From JBBQDK01 sp038319625 (lineage in GTDB: Bacteria; Pseudomonadota; Gammaproteobacteria; JBBQDK01), in contig JBBQDK010000001.1 in NCBI GenBank assembly GCA_038319625.1, forward strand, positions 1 through 62,686: a DNA stretch of 62,686 bases. The letters are read 5' to 3'. Shown in pieces: positions 45,945 to 53,921 of this stretch; position 1 is the first letter of the stretch; the number at the start of each line of letters is the position of its first letter. The notes under the pieces are model-generated. The model saw only the letters and a program-made list of their open reading frames with translations. It had not been told where the DNA came from and made no database searches. The translations under genes and the position numbers were made by a program.

Positions 45945-46277
45945 ATGCCAGTAAAATATAAATGGGCCGAGCACTACTCCGCGTGCCGTCTGCAACTGGA
46001 TCTGGCCTCTCTTATCAGGATGTCGGGCCTGCTCGGTTTATGTTCGGGTGTCGGACTGATTCCGCTGATCATCTATCTGAGTGCCGAAGCGGTGAGTCAG
46101 AACCCCAGTAGTATAGTGATTGTTTTTCTGGTCGCACCGCTGTTCGGCGCCTTGAACGGTGCTGCGATGGGCATCGTCGCCTACCCTTTGTACAAGTGGC
46201 TGTCACAACGCGCCAAAGGCCAGACCTATACAGGTATCTTTGTTGGCCTGATCGCAGAGGATGGCGTGCGACCATGA
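45945..46277 (+). CDS. Small hypothetical membrane protein
   Basis: A 110-residue protein with two hydrophobic segments (LLGLCSGVGLIPLIIYLSA and a second, VIVFLVAPLFGALNGAAMG). I chose the ATG at 45945 (MPVKYKWAEHYSA), preceded by AGGAT; the frame runs back to 45840 without support. I do not recognise a family. Confidence 0.6.
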   Translation: MPVKYKWAEHYSACRLQLDLASLIRMSGLLGLCSGVGLIPLIIYLSAEAVSQNPSSIVIVFLVAPLFGALNGAAMGIVAYPLYKWLSQRAKGQTYTGIFVGLIAEDGVRP

Positions 46278-46362
46278 GTTCTGCGTGCATCGCAGTACAT
46301 CAGGGCATTGCGCAGCACCGTGCTACCATGACCCAGATGCCCTGTTACGAGGCCCCGCAGTA

Positions 46363-46770
46363 ATGCTTCACGAAACAACGCCATTGCGATTTGAGTGCAC
46401 CGGTTGCGGACGCTGCTGCATCGGCGGCGGCGAATATCATGTGTTTCTCACCGATGACGCCGCCGAGGCGATTCGCGGGCATCTGCAGCTGAGCCGTGCC
46501 TGGTTCCGACGGCGTTATCTGCGACGGCTGCCGGACGGTGACCAGGTGGCAGCGATGGGCAAGGACGGGCGCTGCATTTTTCTCGGCAAGGACAATGGCT
46601 GCAAGGTCTATGCGGCACGGCCAGTGCAATGTCGCACGTATCCGTTCTGGCCGGAGGTAGTGTATTCGCGCACGTCGTGGACTCGCGAAGCGAAACGTTG
46701 CGAAGGTATCAATCGCGGCAAGGTCGTGCCGCTGACGCACATCCGCAAGGCCCTGGCCGAGCAGGATTGA
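46363..46770 (+). CDS. YkgJ-type cysteine cluster protein
   Basis: A 135-residue cytoplasmic protein with the N-terminal cluster CTGCGRCC and later cysteines in RCIFL, GCKVYAARPVQCRTYPFWP and KRCEG. This is the pattern of the YkgJ/UPF0153 metal-binding family (zinc or iron-sulfur). I chose the ATG at 46363 directly before LHETTPLRFECTGC; codons upstream to 46261 are open but overlap the previous gene. The exact role is unknown. Confidence 0.87.
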   Translation: MLHETTPLRFECTGCGRCCIGGGEYHVFLTDDAAEAIRGHLQLSRAWFRRRYLRRLPDGDQVAAMGKDGRCIFLGKDNGCKVYAARPVQCRTYPFWPEVVYSRTSWTREAKRCEGINRGKVVPLTHIRKALAEQD

Positions 46771-46845
46771 GCGCATCGGCGGGGCTGCGTTGAGCCCCCG
46801 TCCGGGATGCTTACGGATTCCCCTGGCTTTCTTTCCTTATCCGGC

Positions 46846-46874
46846 CTCCTCTCCCGCGCAAAACGGGAGAGGAG
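46846..46874. repeat. 11-bp inverted repeat (hairpin) between convergent genes
   Basis: CTCCTCTCCCG (46846-46856) pairs perfectly with CGGGAGAGGAG (46864-46874) around CGCAAAA. No T-run follows on either strand. It may be a bidirectional transcript-end structure or a dispersed repeat. Confidence 0.6.
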
Positions 46875-46899
46875 AAGGATAATTCGGAGTCATCAGGCG

Positions 46900-47856
46900 T
46901 TATTTTTCGCCGGTCACTGCCATGAGCGCGTCTTCGATCGCACCCGGTGCGCACATGATGTTCATGAACGTACCACCGGTCGGATTGGACATCATCGGCA
47001 GGCCCAGGTAGGCGATGGCGATACGGAAGCGGGCGTAGAGCGCTTCCACTTTCTTACCGTTCACCAGAATTTCATACGGTGCATAGCCCGTGCTGTGGAT
47101 CGGACCCATGTCAACGGCCTTCATGGTGGTCGCGTCGCTGCTGCAACCACTGGTCAAGGCGACACCGAACACCGTCGCATCCTTGCCCGGGATGTCGATG
47201 CGGTAGACCTTGCTGGTACCGCCCGCATGTGCGGCGAGGCCTGCCTCGACCTTACTCACCGCCGCTTCGTGGCTGTCAAACTTGCCAAGATCGCTCGGGT
47301 CATCGAAATACTCCATCATCATGGTGTAGTGATAGTCGTTGAGTTTTTTTGCGCTGATGCCGTCCTTGTAATCATAGAAGGAACCATATTCTTCTTTGTC
47401 ACCCAGCGTTGCGACGAGCTTGGCCTTGACAGCCGAGACATCGTCCTTGACACGGTAGGCGGCCGCCCAGTAGACGGGATTGGTGAAGGCCACCTGGATA
47501 TCAGCAGTCGCCGGGTTGAATGCCACGCCCTTGCCATTGCCGTACTGCTTGGTGATGGTGACCCGCTCGGGCGCCAGATAGCCACTGCGATCCGATGAGG
47601 CCGCAGCCTTCAACAGGTCGTCATTGGTGACCACCACGATATTCGCACCGGGAAAGGGAGAATAGCCGCCGGCGATTTTAAAACCGGCGGCGGTCAACTT
47701 GGCCTTCACTTCATCGGTTACCGAGGCGACGGTGCCCGTCGTGGTGGTGTAGGCGAGTACGTAAGGCTTGAGCAATTCCTCCGACTGGGCCGATGCGGCC
47801 ATGATTGTTAGCGCCATTGCCGCCAGCGCGGACTTCAGAATTTTATTGATATACAT
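46900..47856 (-). CDS. Secreted DUF302 domain protein
   Basis: A 318-residue exported protein with a signal peptide (ALAAMALTIMAASAQS) and a DUF302-like region, including the PVYWAAAYRV and YHYTMMMEYF segments. The C-terminus resembles paralogues of the family (LGLPMMSNPTGGTFMNIMC). The ATG at 47856 has a perfect AGGAGGAG SD. Function is unknown; some DUF302 genes lie in sulfur-oxidation loci, but no such neighbour is here. Confidence 0.82.
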   Translation of the reverse strand: MYINKILKSALAAMALTIMAASAQSEELLKPYVLAYTTTTGTVASVTDEVKAKLTAAGFKIAGGYSPFPGANIVVVTNDDLLKAAASSDRSGYLAPERVTITKQYGNGKGVAFNPATADIQVAFTNPVYWAAAYRVKDDVSAVKAKLVATLGDKEEYGSFYDYKDGISAKKLNDYHYTMMMEYFDDPSDLGKFDSHEAAVSKVEAGLAAHAGGTSKVYRIDIPGKDATVFGVALTSGCSSDATTMKAVDMGPIHSTGYAPYEILVNGKKVEALYARFRIAIAYLGLPMMSNPTGGTFMNIMCAPGAIEDALMAVTGEK

Positions 47857-48260
47857 TTGACTCCTCCTATCGAAATTTATGTTCACACTAATGATTGGAC
47901 CCGGTGGCGCAAGCGCTGTCCAATCACCAGCCTTGCAGCTATTAATAACCGATGCAGTCTGACACCGCCAAGACAGTATGACCAGCGCTTTTTACCAGTT
48001 CAAGAGCGGCGCGTAAAGATTCTTGACATGCGCACGAACGTCAGCATTTGTAATACTTATTTTCTATGGATTTACGCTTCGACAATTCCCTGAAGCACCG
48101 GATTTCTCACGTTGGAGACGTGAAAAATCAGCTTGCCGGGAGCGTTGGTCAATCCGTTCACCGCCACTCACATTCACGGGCCTACCTCGCGCGACCGGGT
48201 GGCACCACTCGCTACAGCATAGCCGTAATCTTGAACGGGATTTGCCCGATGCCCGGACAG
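47857..48260. other. Intergenic region between DUF302 and SPOR genes
   Basis: About 400 bp, no gene supported. It should include the DUF302 promoter (read to the left) and the 3' end of the SPOR-argS transcript. I saw no clear terminator. Confidence 0.4.
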
Positions 48261-48860
48261 TTATTTCAGCTTCACCAGCACGGCGGCCATATTGTTTTGT
48301 TTGAGCAAGACGCGGGCGCGATTCAGATCGTCGAGGTTCTTATACGGACCGACGCGGACACGATGCCAGGTCTCGTTTTTATTCACGGTGACGGTTTCGA
48401 TGCCGGCATGCAGGCCGAGTAGAGCCAGTTGCGCTTTCAGGCGATCCGCCTGATCGTAGGCTCGGAACGAACCGGCTTGCAGATAATAGGTACCGGGCTG
48501 ATCGACCTGCGGCACACCGCTCTTGGGTCGGCCTTTGATTTCCTCCTCGGGCACGACGACTTCCATCTCGGGCAGGATGGTGTAGAAATCGAAGCGTGGT
48601 TTGGCTGGTGGTTGCGGCTTCTCGGTCGCACGCTTGGCGGTTTTATCATTGGTGACGGAGGGCGCCGCCGCTTCATCGGCCTGTTCACTGGGCAGATCGA
48701 GGTGCTTGGCAACCGGTTTAGCCGGGGTGCTGCCGTGATAATAATAGGCCATCAGTGCAGCCGCCAGACCCAATGCCAGGCCGGCCAGCAGCCAGACCCA
48801 GCCCGGCGTTGTTTTGCGTCGGGCACGCTTGCCGCTGCGTGGCTTGTAATCGCGCGTCAT
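48261..48860 (-). CDS. SPOR domain protein (FtsN-like)
   Basis: A 199-residue inner-membrane protein with a basic cytoplasmic start, one membrane helix (VWLLAGLALGLAAALMAYYY, residues 22-41), a Pro/Ala-rich periplasmic linker and a C-terminal SPOR domain (YYLQAGSFRAYDQADRLKAQ ... WHRVRVGPYKNLDDLNRA). SPOR domains bind denuded septal peptidoglycan, so it likely acts in cell division like FtsN. The start overlaps the argS stop by 4 bp, and the priA-argS-SPOR order is widespread. Confidence 0.92.
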   Translation of the reverse strand: MTRDYKPRSGKRARRKTTPGWVWLLAGLALGLAAALMAYYYHGSTPAKPVAKHLDLPSEQADEAAAPSVTNDKTAKRATEKPQPPAKPRFDFYTILPEMEVVVPEEEIKGRPKSGVPQVDQPGTYYLQAGSFRAYDQADRLKAQLALLGLHAGIETVTVNKNETWHRVRVGPYKNLDDLNRARVLLKQNNMAAVLVKLK

Positions 48861-50635
48861 GTGGCACTCTTCTCCGCCATGGCCTGCGGCGCCGAGACAC
48901 CGAGCAGTTGCAGGCCATTGGCCAGCGCCTGACGTACCGCGAGAATCAGATTAAGCCGCGCATCGCGCAGGGCCGCATCATCCACCAGGAACTGATGGGC
49001 GTTGTAATAGGCGTGGAAATCATTGGCCAGTTCGCGCAGGTAATGGGCGAGCTGGTGCGGTTCGTAATTGAGCGCGGCATTCTCCAGCACCTCGGGGTAG
49101 CGCGACAGGGTGTACAGTATCACCTGTTCATGGGGTTCGGTCAGCCGTGCCAGGTTGGCGGACCCGGTTAGCGCGTCGCGTGGCATACCTTTTTCGTCGA
49201 GCTGGCGCAGCACACTGCAAACACGCGCATGAGCATACTGGATGTAGTAGACCGGGTTGTCGTTGGACTGCGACTTGGCCAGATCCAGATCAAAGTCCAG
49301 ATGCTGTTCGCACTTGCGCAGCACGTAGAAAAACCGCGCCGCATCGTTGCCGACCTCGTGACGCAATTCGCGCAGCGTGACGAACTCGCCGGAACGCGTC
49401 GACATCTGCATGCGCTCACCGCCTTTGTAGAGAATGGCGAACTGCACCAGCAGCACATCGAGCCGGGCGGGGTCGTCGCCGAGCGCGGCCAGTGCCGCCT
49501 TGACACGCGGCACATAGCCGTGGTGGTCCGCGCCCCACACATCGATGACACGCGCGTAGCCACGTTCCAGCTTGTCCATGTGATAGGCAATGTCAGAGGC
49601 GAAATAGGTCTTCTGACCATTATCGCGCACCACCACACGGTCCTTCTCGTCGCCGTAATCGGTGGAACGGAACCACAGCGCGCCGTCTTTTGCGTAGAGA
49701 TGGCCGGAGTTGCGCAGCCGTTCGATGGCGCGATCCACCGCGCCGCTCTCGGTGAGCGAACGTTCCGAGTACCACTGCTGGTAGGTTACGCCGAATTCGC
49801 TGAGGTCCTTGCGGATATCATCGAGTATGACAGTGAGACCCTGATCGAATACCTGGCGATAATCCACGGCGCCTAGCAATTGCCTGGCACGCGTGATCAG
49901 TGCATCGATGTGCGTCTCCTTGTCACCGCCCGCCGGTGCGTCGGACGGCACACCGTCGAAAACGGTCGCGGCCGGATGGCGGAAGGTATCGGCATTGACG
50001 CGGTGCAGATCGGCGGCGATGTCCCAGACGTAATCGCCCTTGTAACCATTGACGGGAAACACCAGTGTCTCACCGCACAATTCCAGATAACGCAGCCAGA
50101 CACTGACGGCGAGTATGTCCATCTGCCGACCGGCGTCGTTGACGTAATACTCGCGGTGTACCGGGTGTCCAATGGCTTCCAGCAGGTCCGCAACCGCCGC
50201 GCCATAGGCCGCGCCACGGCCGTGGCCGACATGCAGGGGGCCGGTGGGATTGGCGGAAACGAACTCGACCTGGATGGCCTGGCCGGCACCGCGTGTGCTG
50301 CGACCGTAGTTTTCACCGGCGGCCAGTACTTCGTCGACCACCGCCTGGAAGGCCACGGGGGTGAGAAAGAAATTAATGAAGCCGGGACCGGCGACTTCCA
50401 CTTTCGCCACCAGGTCGGACGCCGGCAAGGCTGCGACGATCTGCTCAGCCAGTTCACGCGGTTTGCGGCGCGCGCTCTTGGCCAGGGTCAGCGCGATGTT
50501 GCAGGCAAAGTCGCCGTGCGCCCGGTCGCGGGTGCGCTCGATGGTGATCGGGCTGACAAGGTGACCGGGCAAGGCGCCGGTGCTGTACAGGCCTGCGAGG
50601 GCACTGCCGAGCAGGTGCTCCAGAAGATGCTTCAT
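48857..50635 (-). CDS. argS: Arginyl-tRNA synthetase
   Basis: A 592-residue class I aminoacyl-tRNA synthetase. The N-terminal Add-1 domain recognises the tRNA D-loop, the HIGH signature appears as HVGHGRGAA within SANPTGPLHVGHG, the MQMSTRSG segment takes the KMSKS role, and the C-terminal DALR anticodon-binding domain ends the protein. The length is normal. It is upstream of the SPOR gene with a 4-bp overlap. Confidence 0.97.
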   Translation of the reverse strand: MKHLLEHLLGSALAGLYSTGALPGHLVSPITIERTRDRAHGDFACNIALTLAKSARRKPRELAEQIVAALPASDLVAKVEVAGPGFINFFLTPVAFQAVVDEVLAAGENYGRSTRGAGQAIQVEFVSANPTGPLHVGHGRGAAYGAAVADLLEAIGHPVHREYYVNDAGRQMDILAVSVWLRYLELCGETLVFPVNGYKGDYVWDIAADLHRVNADTFRHPAATVFDGVPSDAPAGGDKETHIDALITRARQLLGAVDYRQVFDQGLTVILDDIRKDLSEFGVTYQQWYSERSLTESGAVDRAIERLRNSGHLYAKDGALWFRSTDYGDEKDRVVVRDNGQKTYFASDIAYHMDKLERGYARVIDVWGADHHGYVPRVKAALAALGDDPARLDVLLVQFAILYKGGERMQMSTRSGEFVTLRELRHEVGNDAARFFYVLRKCEQHLDFDLDLAKSQSNDNPVYYIQYAHARVCSVLRQLDEKGMPRDALTGSANLARLTEPHEQVILYTLSRYPEVLENAALNYEPHQLAHYLRELANDFHAYYNAHQFLVDDAALRDARLNLILAVRQALANGLQLLGVSAPQAMAEKSAT

Positions 50636-50864
50636 TGACAGTTCGTTTCGTGTGACCGGAGGCGCTTTCGCGCCGCCCTCTCGGCGCCGCGCTTAAGCCG
50701 TCTATTATGTCCGGTATCGGCGATCTTGCAACTTGTATCGACGCCCGCGCCGCCCACCTCTGTTGGGTGACGGCACTGTCGTCCCGGCGATATCGCTCCA
50801 GCCTCGCGTCCGCGCTGAAGTTCGGCATGCGATGCGCTGGTGATCAGGTCCCAGTCCTGCTCCG

Positions 50865-50999
50865 TCAAGGCGTGGCCATGGCCTGGGCCGTAGCCACACA
50901 GCGGTGCTCGACCCGGTAGCCCGCATTGCGCAGCAGACGCAACACCAACACGGCGTCGTCATCCGAATCCTCAACAATCAGCACCCGCAAGTTTTGCAT
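50865..50999 (-). pseudogene. Response-regulator receiver fragment, frameshifted and truncated
   Basis: Forty-four codons from the ATG at 50999 give a clear receiver N-terminus, MQNLRVLIVEDSDDDAVLVL, then a TGA. Shifting the frame by one base continues it as ALTEQDWDLI, the next conserved part of such receivers, after which similarity is lost. A one-base deletion and a later large deletion up to the argS promoter explain it. It reads in the same direction as the intact regulator and histidine kinase upstream, so it was probably the third gene of that signalling operon. Confidence 0.75.
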
Positions 51000-51157
51000 C
51001 ACTGCCTCATGACAACTGGATGATCATCACCCTAAAGCAAGCTGATGGACTGTCAAACTATAGCAGGGGCAGGCACCGCAAGGCGGGAGTCACCGGAAGA
51101 GGATGGTTCCTGGAAAACAATCGGTTTGCCAGACGGTTGTCATAGATCGGCCAGGGC

Positions 51158-51610
51158 TCAATGGTGGCACTCGGCGCTCTCGTTCAGCTTCAGCCAATAA
51201 CTGTCCAGGGCGCGGACCATTTCCATCAGGCCGTCGAAGCTGAAGGGTTTGACCAGATAGGAATTGGCGCAATGGTCGTAGGCACGGGTGATATCGCTGG
51301 TCTCACGCGAGGTGGTCAGCACCACCACCGTCAGACGCCGTGTTTCCGGCTGTTCGCGCACCCATTCGAGCACTTCATGGCCGGATTTGCGCGGCAGCTT
51401 CAGATCCAGCAGTACCAGCCTCGGTAAGGGATAGTTACTGCGATCAGCATAATGACCTTCACCCGACAGATAGGCAATGGCCGCCTCGCCATCGCCGACC
51501 ACGTGCAAGGGATAGTCGAGCGCGGCCTTTTGCAGGGCCCGCCTGAACAGTGCGACATCGTCGGGATTATCTTCGACCAGCAGAATGGTGTTGCAATTTA
51601 TGCTCATCAT
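51158..51610 (-). CDS. CheY/Rcp1-like single-domain response regulator
   Basis: A 150-residue stand-alone receiver with acidic pocket VEDNPDD, phospho-acceptor Asp69 in LLDLKLPRKSG and the lysine in YLVKPFSF. This is the Rcp1-like group that pairs with phytochrome-like histidine kinases. It has no output domain, so it probably relays phosphate or binds a partner. The start overlaps the end of the kinase gene by 44 bp. Confidence 0.92.
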   Translation of the reverse strand: MMSINCNTILLVEDNPDDVALFRRALQKAALDYPLHVVGDGEAAIAYLSGEGHYADRSNYPLPRLVLLDLKLPRKSGHEVLEWVREQPETRRLTVVVLTTSRETSDITRAYDHCANSYLVKPFSFDGLMEMVRALDSYWLKLNESAECHH

Positions 51611-53870
51611 TCGACCTCAGGGCTTGGAGTTCGATCCAAAAGCGACTGCCAGTTTCGTGGGACGATTCTACACCTACCCGGCCACCCATGCGCGACAGGG
51701 CTTTTTGCACGATGGCCAGACCTATGCCGGTACCGGGATAGGTTTCGATGCCGTGCAGGCGCTCGAAGACTCTGAAGATACGCTGGTGATGATCTGCAGC
51801 GATGCCGAGGCCGTTGTCGGCTAACCACAGGCGCACCCATCCTGGCCGCTGTTCCGCAGTGAACTCCAGCCTGGGGCATACACCGGGCGCTACGAATTTG
51901 ATGGCATTGGAGATCAGGTTACTGAGCGCTTGAACCAAGGTGACATGATGACCGAGCACCGTTGGCAGAGGACGCTGCACCAAGACCTCGGCCGCACTGG
52001 TGCGCAGCGCATCCTCCTGCAGATGCAGCGCTGCGTCGATGGCCGTTTCCAGCGCCAGTGGCCGGCCGGTGATTTCGACGCGATCCAGCCGGCAGTAATC
52101 GAGAATGTCTCGCATCAATTCGTCCATGCGTCGGGCAGCACGATCGATGCGCAAGACATAGTCGCGTGCCTCGGCATCGAGTTGGGTCGCGTGATCCTCG
52201 ATCAGTGCCTGAGAGAAACCCTGCATCGCCCGTAACGGCGCGCGCAGGTCGTGCGCTACCGAATAGGCGAAGGCCTCGAGCGCGGCATTGGCCTCGGTCA
52301 ACTGGGACGTACGCTCGGTAACACGCTGCTCCAGATCATCGGAGTGCTGGCGCACTTGCTGGAACAATCGGGCATTTTCCAGCGCAGCGGCAGTGAGCTG
52401 CGCGAAGGCCTGGAAATACTCAAGCCGTTCCGGTATGAAAAATCCGGACTGATTGCTGTAGAGATTCAGCGCACCGATGGCGCGCTCCCTGCTCAACAGC
52501 GGTAGAGCGGCGCTAGAGCGAAAGCCCTGCGCGTGAGCGGCATCGCGCCAGGGTTGAAAGGCCGGGTCCGTCTCGATATCCGGCACCACGACCACGACGC
52601 CGGCGCGGATCGCCTGTCCAGTCGGACCATAGCCCTGCGGGGTGGCATCCCAGCGCACCTGCATATTGCGCAGATAATCGACCTCGATCGGGTGGTGTGC
52701 CAGACGTTGCACGCGGCCATCGGGATCGGCGCTGCCCACCCATGCCAGTTGCGCGCCGAAGGTCTGCACGCAGATCCGCGTGACGACCTCACCAACCTGA
52801 TGCACATCCAGGCTGCGTGCCAACTCCTGGGCACCCAGATACAGCGCATGGAGCATGGTCAGCCGCAGCTGCAGATTGGCCTCGCTTTCCCGCAGACTCG
52901 CGTCGAGGCGCTGGCGTTCGGTGATGTCTTCGACGCATGACCAGATATAGGTTTCGCCGTCTCTGTCGAGCAGCAGTCCGGACAGCCGCACCGCCAGGCG
53001 GTGTCCATCCTTGTGCAGAAATTCTTTCTCGTAGGGTCCATAGCGGCCGGTGCGGCGCAGTGATTCCATCTGTACCCGGTCCTGGTCCGCGTACTCAAGT
53101 GGCGTGATGTCCTGAAGACTCAGCGTCAGGCAGGTCGCAACATCGCGACCGATGACGCCGCAGAAGGCCGCATTGGCATCCGCCAGGCTGCCGTTCATTC
53201 GGCACAGGACCAAGCCGATGGGAGAGCGTTCAAACAAATGGCGGTGGTACTGTTCACTGCTGCTCAACGCCGCTTCGGCCTGCTTGCGCGCCGTCACGTC
53301 CTGGAAAAATATCGACAGGCCGTCCGCGGCCGGATAGATGCGGTTCTCGAACCAGCGTTCGACGAGCGGGTAATATTCTTCGATGACCACCGGTGCCTGC
53401 CCGGTACCCGCCTTGCGATAGGCGTGATAGCCGGTCTGACCGATGGCGTCTGGAAATTCAGTCCAGATATGCTTGCCGAGCAGATCTTCACGGCGCCGGC
53501 CGAACAGTTGTGCCGCCTTTTCATTGATGAAGCTGAAGCGCCAGGCATCATCCAGGGCGACAAATCCGTCGGAGACACGTTCCATGATGCTGACCAGGTG
53601 CTGTTGAGCGGCCTCGGCCTCGGTGCGCGCAGTCCGCTCATTCGCGGCGAGCCGGCTGCGAGCCTTCAATTCACGGCGCAGCAACCAGAGCAGCAACACC
53701 GATGTCAGCGCCACGAAACTCCAATCCGTGATGACTTGCGCGCGCGTCAGCACGTCCGGATCGGGGAACAATTTGTTCAGCAGCTGATCGGACGTGACAA
53801 TCCACAAAGAGGCGCACCCGGCATATATCAGCGTTATAGGCAGGACCTTCGCTAGCGTGGTGCGACTCAT
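51567..53870 (-). CDS. PAS/GAF sensor histidine kinase
   Basis: A 767-residue kinase with an N-terminal pair of membrane helices (about 8-27 and 48-64), two PAS domains (about 95-205 and 205-325), a GAF domain (about 340-485), HisKA with the phospho-histidine in AYSVAHDLRAPL, and HATPase (DNGLGIA, GTGIGLAIVQKAL). The GAF domain lacks an obvious chromophore cysteine, and the first domain is not a biliprotein PAS, so I do not call it a phytochrome. Its partner should be the overlapping response regulator downstream. Confidence 0.93.
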   Translation of the reverse strand: MSRTTLAKVLPITLIYAGCASLWIVTSDQLLNKLFPDPDVLTRAQVITDWSFVALTSVLLLWLLRRELKARSRLAANERTARTEAEAAQQHLVSIMERVSDGFVALDDAWRFSFINEKAAQLFGRRREDLLGKHIWTEFPDAIGQTGYHAYRKAGTGQAPVVIEEYYPLVERWFENRIYPAADGLSIFFQDVTARKQAEAALSSSEQYHRHLFERSPIGLVLCRMNGSLADANAAFCGVIGRDVATCLTLSLQDITPLEYADQDRVQMESLRRTGRYGPYEKEFLHKDGHRLAVRLSGLLLDRDGETYIWSCVEDITERQRLDASLRESEANLQLRLTMLHALYLGAQELARSLDVHQVGEVVTRICVQTFGAQLAWVGSADPDGRVQRLAHHPIEVDYLRNMQVRWDATPQGYGPTGQAIRAGVVVVVPDIETDPAFQPWRDAAHAQGFRSSAALPLLSRERAIGALNLYSNQSGFFIPERLEYFQAFAQLTAAALENARLFQQVRQHSDDLEQRVTERTSQLTEANAALEAFAYSVAHDLRAPLRAMQGFSQALIEDHATQLDAEARDYVLRIDRAARRMDELMRDILDYCRLDRVEITGRPLALETAIDAALHLQEDALRTSAAEVLVQRPLPTVLGHHVTLVQALSNLISNAIKFVAPGVCPRLEFTAEQRPGWVRLWLADNGLGIAADHHQRIFRVFERLHGIETYPGTGIGLAIVQKALSRMGGRVGVESSHETGSRFWIELQALRSNDEHKLQHHSAGRR

Positions 53871-53921
53871 ATCAGACAGTCTCGTTGCCTCTATGCGGTC
53901 TATGCAAAACAGCCTTGGCGC

